NCBI GenBank assembly: GCA_902778255.1
Contig: CACYXD010000011.1
Location: 1-64,000 of the forward strand
Reading direction: 5' to 3'
Length of the DNA stretch: 64,000 bases
Source of the DNA: an uncultured Prevotellaceae bacterium
Lineage (GTDB): Bacteria > Bacteroidota > Bacteroidia > Bacteroidales > Bacteroidaceae
The notes under the pieces were generated by a model, which searched no databases, was not told the origin of the DNA, and saw only the letters and a program-made list of their open reading frames with translations. Position 1 is the first letter of the stretch. Each line of letters opens with the position of its first letter. Made by a program: the position numbers and the translations under genes. Shown here one piece after another: positions 36,235-45,261 of this stretch.

Positions 36235-37259
36235 AATATTCGATTATCGTTCCAGTCTTCAATCGTCCTGATGAAGTAGATGAGCTCTTAGAGAGTCTCT
36301 GTCAGCAGGAGGTAAAGGATTTTGAGGTCATTATCGTTGAAGACGGATCGAAGAAACCATGCAAGGATGTCTGCGACAAATACGCAGGCATCCTTGATTT
36401 GCATTATTACTTCAAAGAAAACAGCGGCCCAGGACAGAGCCGCAACTATGGTGCAGAACGTGCCAAGGGCGACTGGCTCATCGTGCTCGACTCGGATGTA
36501 GTGCTACCACCCAATTATATGGCGGCAACGAACTCTAAACTCTACACTCAAAGCTCTAAACTAAACTGTGATGCCTTTGGCGGCCCCGATGCTTCTCACC
36601 CTTCATTTACACCTGTCCAAAAAGCTATCTCTTATAGTATGACCTCATTCTTTACCACAGGCGGCATTCGCGGTGGTAAAGGCAAGAAACTCGACAAGTT
36701 CTTTCCCCGTTCCTATAACATGGGCATTCGTCGTGAGGTCTATCAGGAGTTGGGAGGCTTTTCCAAGATGCGCTTTGGCGAGGATATCGACTTCTCTTAT
36801 CGCATCGTAGAGGCAGGCTATAAGACGGCCCTCATCCCTGAAGCCTGGGTATGGCACAAGCGTCGTACCGACTTCCGCAAATTTTTCCGTCAGGTCTATA
36901 ACAGCGGCATTGCCCGCATCAATCTTGAGAAGCGCCATCCAGGAACACTCAAGCTTGTTCACCTGCTGCCCACCGTATTTTCATTAGGTGTCATTGGCCT
37001 GCTATTGTGCACAGCCATTTTACTCTTTTTGGTTCCTTGTTTATCACTACTGGCGCTATCACCTATTGTATTTTACTGTCTCATTATCTGTATCGACTCC
37101 AGCATTCTTAACAAGAGTCTTTGGGTAGGCCTTCTCAGCATCCCTGCTGCCTTTGTTCAGCTCATGGGCTATGGTTTAGGCTTCATTGAGTCATGGTGGA
37201 AGCGCTGTGTCTTGAAACAGGACGAGTTTACTGCCTTCGAGAAGAACTTCTACAAGTAA
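36231..37259 (+). CDS. Family 2 glycosyltransferase with C-terminal membrane segments
   Basis: 342 residues from TTG 36231, read as MKYSIIVPVFNRPDEVDELL. GT-A fold: LDSDV (metal-binding DxD type), FGEDIDFSYR (catalytic ED), then two or three C-terminal membrane helices (about 245-315). It probably adds a sugar to a lipid-linked or surface glycan at the inner membrane. No in-frame ATG occurs near the conserved start. A short direct repeat (CTCTAAACT type, 36531-36566) encodes NSKLYTQSSKLN between the DxD region and CDAFGGPD. It is followed by radC after 10 bases. Confidence 0.88.
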   Translation: MKYSIIVPVFNRPDEVDELLESLCQQEVKDFEVIIVEDGSKKPCKDVCDKYAGILDLHYYFKENSGPGQSRNYGAERAKGDWLIVLDSDVVLPPNYMAATNSKLYTQSSKLNCDAFGGPDASHPSFTPVQKAISYSMTSFFTTGGIRGGKGKKLDKFFPRSYNMGIRREVYQELGGFSKMRFGEDIDFSYRIVEAGYKTALIPEAWVWHKRRTDFRKFFRQVYNSGIARINLEKRHPGTLKLVHLLPTVFSLGVIGLLLCTAILLFLVPCLSLLALSPIVFYCLIICIDSSILNKSLWVGLLSIPAAFVQLMGYGLGFIESWWKRCVLKQDEFTAFEKNFYK

Positions 37260-37269
37260 CATAAACCGC

Positions 37270-37959
37270 ATGGATACGAAACTCAACATCAATCAATGGG
37301 CTGAGGAAGACCGTCCGCGCGAAAAGATGGAACGGTTGGGCGCTCAGACACTGAGCGATGCTGAGCTATTGGCTATCCTTATTGGTTCTGGTTCGCCCCA
37401 AGAAGATGCTGTATCGCTGATGAAACGCATCCTTGCCGACTGCAACAATAACCTGAACACGCTGGGAAAGATGAGCATTCACGACTTGTGTCGCTATAAT
37501 GGCGTAGGACCGGCGAAGGCTATCACCATCATGGCGGCCTGTGAACTGGGCAAGCGAAGACAGATGGAAACGCCAGAGGAAAGGCCCGACCTGGGCACAG
37601 CCACCAGGATATACAACCACATGCACCCTGTGATGCAGGACCTCGATACAGAGGAGTTCTGGATATTACTGATGAATCAGAACTTCCGTCTCATCAAAAA
37701 GCTGCGCATTGCTCACGGCGGCATCTCGGAGGTAAGTGTCGATGTGCGCATCATCATCCGCGAGGCCGTGCTCTGCAACGCCACCATCCTGGCTGTCTGC
37801 CATAACCACCCATCGGGCAGTCTCAGGCCCAGTCAGGCCGACAACGACCTAACAAAGAGTATTCAGCGGGCCTGCAACGTGATGCGTATCAAGTTTATGG
37901 ATCACGTCATCATCACAGACGGAAGCTATTACTCTTATAAAGAAGAAGGACTCATTTAA
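37270..37959 (+). CDS. radC: RadC-family JAMM-domain protein
   Basis: 229 residues: N-terminal HhH-like region (LSDAELLAILIGSGSPQEDA) and C-terminal JAMM metalloprotease-like domain with CHNHPSGSLRPSQAD. The name comes from an old link to DNA repair that has not held up; the biochemical role is unclear. It lies 10 bases behind the glycosyltransferase and 22 before the peptidase. Confidence 0.93.
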   Translation: MDTKLNINQWAEEDRPREKMERLGAQTLSDAELLAILIGSGSPQEDAVSLMKRILADCNNNLNTLGKMSIHDLCRYNGVGPAKAITIMAACELGKRRQMETPEERPDLGTATRIYNHMHPVMQDLDTEEFWILLMNQNFRLIKKLRIAHGGISEVSVDVRIIIREAVLCNATILAVCHNHPSGSLRPSQADNDLTKSIQRACNVMRIKFMDHVIITDGSYYSYKEEGLI

Positions 37960-37981
37960 CCCCACATAAACAAACATAACT

Positions 37982-40102
37982 ATGAAATTAACAAAGACAC
38001 TCATGACATTAGGACTTGCATCGGCCATGATGATGCCGTTTACCGCTTGCGAACAGACACAGCGCGAGAACCCATTACTGCAGGAGAGCGCACTGCCCTT
38101 TGGCGCGCCCGATTTCAGTCAGATTCAGGTGACCGACTATATGCCAGCCTTCCTCCAAGCGATGGAACAGAAACGCGAAAGCATCCAGGCCATCGTTGAC
38201 AATACAGACTCAGCTACTTTCGAGAACACCATCCTCGCCTACGAGGAGAGCGGACGACTACTCGACCGCGTCAGTCGTGTATTCTTCGCCCTGACCGAAG
38301 CCGACAAAACACCAGAGATTGCGGAGATAGAGAAGACTGTGCAACCTCTGCTCACCGAACTGGAGAACGAGATGTCGTTTAACAAACCACTCTTTGAACG
38401 CATCAAGAAAGTCTATGACAATAACTACGCCTCGCTCCAAGGCGAAGACAAGAAACTGACGGAAGAAATCTACAAGGACTTTGTGCGCAAGGGCGCTCTC
38501 TTGTCTGATGACAAGATGGAACGAATGAAGGAAATCAACCTGCGCATTGCGGAGTTGCAACAGCAATGGGGCGACCAACTGCAAGCAGCCGTGAACGATG
38601 CTGTGGTATGGGTCGATAAGAAGGAATACCTGGCAGGACTTTCTGAGGCGGACATCGCCCAATGTGCGAAGGATGCTGAGAGCCGCGGTGGTAAGGCACC
38701 CTATGCCATCGTTATCGTTAACACCACGCAGCAGGCCATTCTGACCAGTCTGGACAACCGCGACCTGCGTAAGAAGGTATATGAAGCCAGCATCCATCGT
38801 GCTGACGGCACCAACTCGCACAACAACTATGCCATCGTCAGCGAGATAGCCAAGCTGCGTGCTGAGAAGGCAGAGATTATGGGCTATCCCAACTATGCCG
38901 CCTACTCATTGGAAAATACAATGGCCAAGACACCTGATAATGTATATGCCTTCCTAAAGAGCCTCATCGCACAATATACGCCAAAGGCCGATGCCGAGAC
39001 GAAAGATATCGAGGAATATGCTCGTAAAACAGCTGGTGATGACTTCAACCTCGAGCCCTACGACCGCTTCTACTATTCTGCCAAGATGAAGAAGGAACTG
39101 CTGAATATCTCCGAGGATGAGGTTAAACCTTATTTCAATGTAGATAGCGTGCTGATCAACGGTGTGTTCTATGCTGCCAATCGCGTCTATGGCCTTACCT
39201 TCAAGGAGCGCACCGACATTCCGACATACCATCCTGACATGCGTGTATTTGAGGTGATTGACAAAGACAAGTCAAAAGCTCTCTTCTATACCGACTATTT
39301 CCGCCGTCCTACCAAGCGAGGCGGCGCATGGATGGATAATTTCCTCGAACAGAGTCACCATTGGAACCAGACATCCATTGTCTATAATGTCTGTAACAGT
39401 GCCAAGGCGCCCGAAGGACAGCCTTCATTGCTGACCTGGGATGAGGTGACCACTATGTTCCATGAGTTCGGTCATGCTTTGCACAGCATCCTCTCTGACT
39501 GTGAGTATCAGAAGCTCGCAGGTACCAACGTGGCCCGCGACTTTGTAGAGATGCCGTCGCAGTTCAACGAGTCGTTCGCATCTATCCCTGAAGTTTTCGA
39601 CAACTACGCCCGTCATTACGAAACAAACGAGCCAATGCCTGCCAACCTGAAAGAGCGGATGCTCAGCAGCATCAACTTCCATTCGGCATACGCCCTTGGC
39701 GAGAATCTCGCTGCTACCTGTCTGGATTTGGCTTGGCACATGCTGCCATCTAAAGACATACCCTCAGCAGAGGAGGCTGCACAGTTCGAGACCGAGGCCC
39801 TGCGCCAGATTGGTCTGCTCAACGACCAGATTCCCCCACGCTACCGCACCAGCTACTTCAACCATGTATGGGGTGGAGGCTACGCTGCCGGCTACTATAG
39901 TTATCTGTGGACTGAGGTGCTGGCTGTGAATATCGCTGATGTCTTTGCACAGCGCGGTGCACTGAACCCTCAGACTGGTCAGGATATGCGTGACAAGATT
40001 CTGAGTCGCGGTAATACCGGCGACCTCATGAAGATGTTCTCAGACTTCACAGGCATGGAGCAACCTGATGCATCTGGCCTGTTGAGAGCACGCGGACTTT
40101 AA
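37982..40102 (+). CDS. M3-family oligopeptidase (Dcp/OpdA type), lipoprotein
   Basis: 706 residues. The zinc site HEFGH is at 494-498 in TTMFHEFGHALHSILS, with the downstream glutamate in ETEALRQ/FNESFAS-type stretches. The N-terminus is a signal ending in PFTAC (Cys23), a likely lipobox, so the enzyme is probably periplasmic and lipid-anchored. It cleaves short peptides, as dipeptidyl carboxypeptidases do. The length is normal for the family. Confidence 0.92.
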   Translation: MKLTKTLMTLGLASAMMMPFTACEQTQRENPLLQESALPFGAPDFSQIQVTDYMPAFLQAMEQKRESIQAIVDNTDSATFENTILAYEESGRLLDRVSRVFFALTEADKTPEIAEIEKTVQPLLTELENEMSFNKPLFERIKKVYDNNYASLQGEDKKLTEEIYKDFVRKGALLSDDKMERMKEINLRIAELQQQWGDQLQAAVNDAVVWVDKKEYLAGLSEADIAQCAKDAESRGGKAPYAIVIVNTTQQAILTSLDNRDLRKKVYEASIHRADGTNSHNNYAIVSEIAKLRAEKAEIMGYPNYAAYSLENTMAKTPDNVYAFLKSLIAQYTPKADAETKDIEEYARKTAGDDFNLEPYDRFYYSAKMKKELLNISEDEVKPYFNVDSVLINGVFYAANRVYGLTFKERTDIPTYHPDMRVFEVIDKDKSKALFYTDYFRRPTKRGGAWMDNFLEQSHHWNQTSIVYNVCNSAKAPEGQPSLLTWDEVTTMFHEFGHALHSILSDCEYQKLAGTNVARDFVEMPSQFNESFASIPEVFDNYARHYETNEPMPANLKERMLSSINFHSAYALGENLAATCLDLAWHMLPSKDIPSAEEAAQFETEALRQIGLLNDQIPPRYRTSYFNHVWGGGYAAGYYSYLWTEVLAVNIADVFAQRGALNPQTGQDMRDKILSRGNTGDLMKMFSDFTGMEQPDASGLLRARGL

Positions 40103-40114
40103 AAAAGGATTATC

Positions 40115-40435
40115 ATGACACAAGAAGAGAAAACAAAGATTGAAGAGCGGATTGTGGATGTGTTGAAGACCGTCTATGACCCAGAGATTCCCGTCAACAT
40201 CTATGATCTGGGAATGATCTACAAGATTGACGTACAAGACGACTCTTCGGTAGAACTGGACATGACATTTACTGCCCCCAACTGTCCTGCTGCCGACTTC
40301 ATCCTCGAAGATGTGCGCACCAAGGTGGAGAGCGTAGAAGGCATCAAGAGTGCCAACGTCAACCTGGTGTTCGAGCCCGCTTGGGACCAGAGTATGATGT
40401 CAGAAGAAGCACGTGTCGAGTTAGGCTTTGACTAA
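40115..40435 (+). CDS. DUF59/MIP18-type iron-sulphur assembly protein (SufT-like)
   Basis: 106 residues: VLKTVYDPEIPVNIYDLGMI and FTAPNCPAADFILEDVRTKV, the family signature including the reactive Cys. Such proteins help mature Fe-S proteins. It lies 12 bases behind the peptidase. Confidence 0.92.
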   Translation: MTQEEKTKIEERIVDVLKTVYDPEIPVNIYDLGMIYKIDVQDDSSVELDMTFTAPNCPAADFILEDVRTKVESVEGIKSANVNLVFEPAWDQSMMSEEARVELGFD

Positions 40436-40465
40436 GGCTAAAAATATCATCTAAAAAAGAAAGCG

Positions 40466-41230
40466 ATGAAATCGATTTATTTTTTATCCGATGCCCACCT
40501 TGGATCTTGGGCTCTCGACCACAAGCGGATGCAGGAACGCAGACTGGTGCGCTTCCTTGACTCTATCAAGGATAAGGCTGCTGCCGTCTATCTGTTGGGC
40601 GATATGTTCGACTTCTGGTACGAATATAAATATGTAGTACCAAAGGGCTACACCCGTTTTCTGGGGAAGATATCCGAGTTGACCGATATGGGCGTTGAGG
40701 TACATTATTTCACAGGCAACCACGATATCTGGGCCTATGAATATCTGGAGAAGGAGTGTGGTGTTATCCTTCACAAACAGCCCCAAACAGTAGAGCTCTA
40801 TGGCAAGATCTTCTATCTGGCTCACGGCGACGGACTGGGCGATCCCAATAAGTCATTTAAGTTGATACGCAGTATCTTCCACAACAAGATGTGCCAATGG
40901 CTTTTCTCTGGCCTGCATCCCCGCTGGGGAATGTGGTTCGGACACACATGGGCAAAGTACTCACGCATAAAGCACGAGGGGAATGGACTTGATCCTTATA
41001 TGGGTGAAGATAAAGAGCATTTGGTACTCTACACCAAGAAATACATCCAGTATCATCCGAATGTAGATTTCTTCATCTACGGACATCGCCATATTGAGTT
41101 AGACCTGCAACTAACGAAGAAAGCACGTGTCCTGATCCTCGGCGACTGGATCAGTCAGTTCACCTATGTGGTCTGGGATGGTAACCACCTCTTTATGCAA
41201 CAGTATATAGAGGGCGAGAGCAAAGTTTAA
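40466..41230 (+). CDS. lpxH: UDP-2,3-diacylglucosamine diphosphatase
   Basis: Lipid A synthesis: cleaves UDP-diacylglucosamine to lipid X. 254 residues of the calcineurin-type phosphoesterase fold, with metal ligands in LSDAHLGSW, LLGDMFDFWYEY, FTGNHDIW, LAHGDGLG and YGHRHIELD. It lies 30 bases behind the DUF59 gene and converges with ackA across a long hairpin. Confidence 0.9.
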   Translation: MKSIYFLSDAHLGSWALDHKRMQERRLVRFLDSIKDKAAAVYLLGDMFDFWYEYKYVVPKGYTRFLGKISELTDMGVEVHYFTGNHDIWAYEYLEKECGVILHKQPQTVELYGKIFYLAHGDGLGDPNKSFKLIRSIFHNKMCQWLFSGLHPRWGMWFGHTWAKYSRIKHEGNGLDPYMGEDKEHLVLYTKKYIQYHPNVDFFIYGHRHIELDLQLTKKARVLILGDWISQFTYVVWDGNHLFMQQYIEGESKV

Positions 41231-41244
41231 GGAAAAAGAAAAAA

Positions 41245-41305
41245 TTAAAAGTGAAAAATTTGCTACCGCATCTGTTTCGCGCAGCAGCAAATTTTTCACT
41301 TTTAA
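41245..41305. terminator. Bidirectional terminator between lpxH and ackA
   Basis: A perfect 20-bp inverted repeat (41245-41264 with 41286-41305; TTAAAAGTGAAAAATTTGCT against its complement) with a 21-base loop. It lies between two convergent genes. The stem is A/T-rich with U-rich tails, usable in both directions. Confidence 0.8.
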
Positions 41306-41322
41306 CTATTCACTATACCTTT

Positions 41323-42513
41323 TTACAGAAGGTTCATCGTGTCAGTAGCAATCATCAGCTCCTCGTCGGTAGGAATTACTACGACCTTCACCTTTGAATC
41401 GTCGGCAGAGATGATGGCCTCTTCACCACGAACATTGTTCTTCTGGTCATCGAACTTCACGCCAAGGAACTCCAAGCCCTTGCAGACCTCAGAGCGCATA
41501 CCAATCTGATTCTCACCAACACCAGCTGTGAAGACGATGACATCCACGCCACCCATAGCGGCAGCATAGGCACCGATATACTTCTTAATACGATAGAAGT
41601 ACATCTCCTGAGCCAGTACGGCACGAGGCTCGCCTGCCTTAGCAGCATTCTCTACGTCGCGCATATCGCTGGAACCGCCTGTGATACCAGCCACACCACT
41701 CTTCTTATTGAGCAGGTTGCTCATACCGTCGGAATCCAGACCGAGTTTCTTCTCAAGGAAGGTAACAGCACCACCGTCGATATCACCTGAACGAGTACCC
41801 ATCACGAGGCCCTCCAGAGGAGTAAGACCCATAGAGGTGTCCACACACTTGCCATCAAGAACAGCAGCGATAGAACCACCATTACCAATGTGGCAGGTAA
41901 TCATCTTCGTACCCTCAGCCTTGATACCCAGGAATTCGCAAGCACGAGCTGACACATAACGGTGAGAGGTTCCGTGGAAGCCATAGCGACGTACGCCATA
42001 CTTCTCATACAGTTCGTAAGGGATGGCGTACATATAGGCCTTAGCAGGCATGGTCTGATGGAAAGCGGTATCAAAGACTCCCACCTGAGGCAGACCAGGC
42101 ATCAGTTCCTTCACGGCATTCACACCCTTCAGGTTAGCAGGGTTGTGCAGAGGAGCCAGGTCGCTGACAGCCTCAAAAGCAGCCAGCACCTCGTCGGTCA
42201 GTACTACAGACTTATTGAACTTCTCGCCACCATGCACCATACGATGACCTACGGCATCAATCTCATCGAGACTCTTTATCACACCAATCTCAGGATCGGT
42301 GAGCAGAGAGAAGATGAACTTCACGCCCTCAGTATGCTCGGGGATGTCGTGCATAATCTGCTTCTTCTCACCATTGGCCAGCTTCACTTTCACGAAAGCA
42401 TTGTCCAAACCAACACGCTCAGCACCACCGCTGGTCATCACACTCTTATCGTCCATGTTGTACAGGGCGTACTTGATAGACGACGAGCCACAATTCAAAA
42501 CTAATATCTTCAT
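41323..42513 (-). CDS. ackA: Acetate kinase
   Basis: Converts acetyl phosphate plus ADP to acetate plus ATP. The 396 residues have MKILVLNCGSSSIKYALYNM, GHRMVHGGEKF, FDTAFHQTMPAKAYMYAIP, RRYGFHGTSHRYVS and the ATP site GNGGSIAAVLDGK. It lies 31 bases behind pta and completes the acetate pathway. The gap holds AACTCTTAATTCTTAACTC repeats. Confidence 0.97.
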   Translation of the reverse strand: MKILVLNCGSSSIKYALYNMDDKSVMTSGGAERVGLDNAFVKVKLANGEKKQIMHDIPEHTEGVKFIFSLLTDPEIGVIKSLDEIDAVGHRMVHGGEKFNKSVVLTDEVLAAFEAVSDLAPLHNPANLKGVNAVKELMPGLPQVGVFDTAFHQTMPAKAYMYAIPYELYEKYGVRRYGFHGTSHRYVSARACEFLGIKAEGTKMITCHIGNGGSIAAVLDGKCVDTSMGLTPLEGLVMGTRSGDIDGGAVTFLEKKLGLDSDGMSNLLNKKSGVAGITGGSSDMRDVENAAKAGEPRAVLAQEMYFYRIKKYIGAYAAAMGGVDVIVFTAGVGENQIGMRSEVCKGLEFLGVKFDDQKNNVRGEEAIISADDSKVKVVVIPTDEELMIATDTMNLL

Positions 42514-42519
42514 ATTTTC

Positions 42520-42546
42520 TTAACTCTTAATTCTTAACTCTTAACT
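42520..42546. repeat. TTAACTC/TTAATTC heptamer repeats between pta and ackA
   Basis: Units CTTAACT, CTTAATT, CTTAACT, CTTAACT fill the gap between pta and ackA and reach the pta stop codon. Confidence 0.75.
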
Positions 42547-43555
42547 ACTTCTTTGCGTCCATTGCCTGACAAGCGGTGATGGCCACCAGATAGTAGATAT
42601 CCTCTACAGAGCAACCACGGCTCAGATCATTGACAGGACGAGCGATACCCTGCAGGATGGGACCAATAGCAGTAGCACCAGCCAGACGCTGTACGAGCTT
42701 ATAGGCAATGTTTCCTACCTCCAGGCAAGGCATCACCAGGACGTTTGCCTTACCAGCAATCTCTGAACCAGGAGCCTTCTTTGAACCTACAGAGGGAACG
42801 AGGGCAGCATCTGCCTGCAGCTCACCATCAATCTTCAGGTTGGGATCGAGTTCCTTAGCCAGTTTAGTAGCCTCAACAACCTTGTCAACCACCTCGTGAG
42901 AGGCACTACCCTTGGTAGAGAAGCTCAACATAGCCACGCGAGGATCAGCGAAGCCTGCCACGCTCTTTGCGGTCTGAGCCGTGCAGACAGCAATCTGAGA
43001 CAGTTGGTTAGCATCTGGCATAGGAGTCACAGCAACATCGCCAAACACCAGCACACCATTCTCGCCATACTCAGGCTTATCAGTAATCATCAGCATGGCA
43101 CCGCTTACGCAAGTGATACCAGGGGCACACTTGATAATCTGCAGAGCAGGACGCAGGGTCTCACCTGTCGTAGAGAGCGCACCAGAAATCTGACCATCAG
43201 CACCTTCTGTCTTGATAATCATACAACCCAGATAGAGAGGATCCTTTACCAGCTCACGAGCCTTTTCAATGGTCATACCTTTCTTCTCGCGCAGCTTCTG
43301 CAACAGTTGAGCCATCTCTTCGCTCTTCTCATAGTTCAGTGGGTCAATCAAGGTTGCCTTATCAATGTGAGTCAGCCCTTTCTCCTTAGCCAGTGCATGT
43401 ACCTTCTCAGGGTTACCAATCAGAATCAGGTCTGCGATGTCGTCTGCCAGCACACGGTCGGCGGCAGTCAGGGTGCGCTCCTCCTCAGCCTCAGGGAGCA
43501 CAATGCGCTGCTTATTGCTCTTAGCACGCGCAATGATTTGTTCAATTAATCCCAT
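42545..43555 (-). CDS. pta: Phosphate acetyltransferase
   Basis: Makes acetyl phosphate from acetyl-CoA. The 336-residue short form: IVLPEAEEERTLTAADRVLA, GQISGALSTTGETLRPALQI, GELQADAALVPSVGSKKAPG and NVLVMPCLEVGNIAYKLVQR. It lacks the N-terminal regulatory domains of the long E. coli type. It follows cdaA by 38 bases. Confidence 0.96.
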   Translation of the reverse strand: MGLIEQIIARAKSNKQRIVLPEAEEERTLTAADRVLADDIADLILIGNPEKVHALAKEKGLTHIDKATLIDPLNYEKSEEMAQLLQKLREKKGMTIEKARELVKDPLYLGCMIIKTEGADGQISGALSTTGETLRPALQIIKCAPGITCVSGAMLMITDKPEYGENGVLVFGDVAVTPMPDANQLSQIAVCTAQTAKSVAGFADPRVAMLSFSTKGSASHEVVDKVVEATKLAKELDPNLKIDGELQADAALVPSVGSKKAPGSEIAGKANVLVMPCLEVGNIAYKLVQRLAGATAIGPILQGIARPVNDLSRGCSVEDIYYLVAITACQAMDAKK

Positions 43556-43593
43556 AGTTTGTAATACGTTTAATAGAAATATAATAATTTGAC

Positions 43594-44370
43594 TTACTTC
43601 AAATACTCTGTCAGTTCACCCTCCAGTTCCTCTGCCGATAGTTTCAGGCGAAACCGTCCGTTGTGAGCTGTACTGATAGCGCCAGTCTCTTCCGACACGA
43701 TGATGCACAGGGCATCACTCTCCTGGCTCATGCCCAAAGCCGAACGATGGCGCAGTCCCAGCTCCTTCGGAATAGTCAGGTCGTGGCTCACGGGGAGGAT
43801 ACAGCCTGCTGCCTTGATACGATAATTGCTGATGACCATCGCACCATCATGAAGTGGCGAGTTCTTAAAGAATATATTCTCTATTAGTCGCTGGTTCACA
43901 GCCGCATCAATCACCTCGCCCGTAGCAACGATATCATCCAAAGGCACGTTATGCTCCACCACGATGAGTGCGCCCACCTTGCTCTTCGACATCTGCAGGG
44001 CAGCCATAACGATAGGCATGATACCCTTCTTCAACTGAGCCATTTCGCGCTCGCCCGGGTGGTGCGGCGAGAACATTCTTATCAGTGTGCGGACACCCCG
44101 ATGTGCACCCAGATTATAGAGGAATTTACGGATCTCGTCTTGGAATATCACCACCACGACAACCACACCCACGCTGACCAGTTTGTCGAGGATAGCACCC
44201 AACAGCCGCATCTCAAGGACCTGGGATACGAAGCCCCATACCATGAGGAAGATCATGATACCTGCAAAGACATTTAGCGAGCGTGACTCGCGCATCACCC
44301 GGTAGGTATAGAACAGTAGCGTAGCTACCAGGAGTATGTCCAGAAAGTCCTTTATGCCAAATTCTATCAT
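43594..44370 (-). CDS. cdaA: Diadenylate cyclase CdaA (c-di-AMP synthase)
   Basis: Makes cyclic di-AMP from two ATP. 258 residues: three N-terminal membrane helices (about 10-80) and a DAC domain with DGA (175-177, in SPLHDGAMVIS) and RHR (207-209, in GLRHRSALG), the two catalytic motifs. In many bacteria cdaA sits beside glmM; here it lies 5 bases behind folP. Confidence 0.94.
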   Translation of the reverse strand: MIEFGIKDFLDILLVATLLFYTYRVMRESRSLNVFAGIMIFLMVWGFVSQVLEMRLLGAILDKLVSVGVVVVVVIFQDEIRKFLYNLGAHRGVRTLIRMFSPHHPGEREMAQLKKGIMPIVMAALQMSKSKVGALIVVEHNVPLDDIVATGEVIDAAVNQRLIENIFFKNSPLHDGAMVISNYRIKAAGCILPVSHDLTIPKELGLRHRSALGMSQESDALCIIVSEETGAISTAHNGRFRLKLSAEELEGELTEYLK

Positions 44371-44375
44371 GAATG

Positions 44376-45173
44376 TTAAGTAGTGGGTGTTAGGTGGCGG
44401 GTAATAGCTATTGCCTCCACAGCTTCCTTCACATCATGCACCCTCAGGATGCTGGCGCCCTTCATTAGGGCAATAGTGTTGAGCACCGTGGTTCCATTGA
44501 GGGCACGACTCTGGTCTATGCCCAGCAGTTTATATATCATCGACTTACGCGAGATGCCTACCAGCACAGGCAGTTCCATGACCTGTAGTTTCTCCATCTC
44601 GTTCATTAAGCGGTAGTTTTCGTCCAGCGTCTTGCCAAAACCGAAGCCAGGATCCAGAATTATATCCTTCTGTCCCATATCGCGCAGTAGCTGCACTTTC
44701 TTGGCAAACGCCATCAATGTGTCGTGTAAATCCTTCTGTACAGACATCAATATATAAGGCACTTGCAGACGGGCCACCATGCGGAACATAGCCTCATCTG
44801 CGCCCTCGCTTACATCGTTGATGATGTCGGCTCCATATTCCTCCACGGCCATACGGGCCACATCGGCACGGAACGTATCCACTGAAATGGGCACGTCAGG
44901 TTGCTCGCGCCTCACCACAGCCAATGCCATGCGCATACGCGCCATCTCCTCCTGCTCAGTCACTTCTGCAGCACCCGGACGGGTAGAATAGGCACCAACG
45001 TCTATCATGCTGCCGCCCTGAGCCACAATTTCATTGGCGCGGTCGGCAATCTCCTGCTCCGTCTGCTTACGACTGTCGGCAAAGAAAGAGTCGGGTGTGG
45101 CATTCAGAATCCCCATCACCTGCGGCTCTGACAAATCCAGTAATCGTCCCTTGATGTTCAGCGTATAGTTCAT
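44376..45173 (-). CDS. folP: Dihydropteroate synthase
   Basis: Folate synthesis: joins p-aminobenzoate to the pterin diphosphate; target of sulphonamides. 265 residues: VMGILNATPDSFF, GGSMIDVGAYSTRPGAAEV, PISVDTFRADVARMAV and IILDPGFGFGKTLDENY, LVGISRKSMI. Pterin and sulphonamide loops look intact. It heads the folP-cdaA-pta-ackA row and is divergent from murF. Confidence 0.95.
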   Translation of the reverse strand: MNYTLNIKGRLLDLSEPQVMGILNATPDSFFADSRKQTEQEIADRANEIVAQGGSMIDVGAYSTRPGAAEVTEQEEMARMRMALAVVRREQPDVPISVDTFRADVARMAVEEYGADIINDVSEGADEAMFRMVARLQVPYILMSVQKDLHDTLMAFAKKVQLLRDMGQKDIILDPGFGFGKTLDENYRLMNEMEKLQVMELPVLVGISRKSMIYKLLGIDQSRALNGTTVLNTIALMKGASILRVHDVKEAVEAIAITRHLTPTT

Positions 45174-45182
45174 AATCGACTA

Positions 45183-45190
45183 CAAAGGTA
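45183..45190 (-). promoter_or_regulatory. folP promoter, -7 element
   Basis: On the minus strand TACCTTTG, 10 bases before ATG 45173. Its -33 position falls in the AATTCATA array. Confidence 0.6.
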
Positions 45191-45196
45191 CAAAAT

Positions 45197-45229
45197 AATT
45201 CATAATTCATAATTCATAATTCATAATTA
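45197..45229. repeat. AATTCATA octamer array between divergent promoters
   Basis: Four copies of AATTCATA plus AATT fill the space between the folP -7 element (45183-45190, minus) and the murF -7 element (45235-45242, plus). Both -33 positions fall inside it. Confidence 0.85.
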
Positions 45230-45234
45230 TTTTT

Positions 45235-45242
45235 TAACTTTG
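45235..45242 (+). promoter_or_regulatory. murF promoter, -7 element
   Basis: TAACTTTG on the plus strand, 20 bases before ATG 45262; no TTG at the -33 place, which lies in the AATTCATA array. Confidence 0.6.
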
Positions 45243-45261
45243 CATCAAATTTACGATTATT

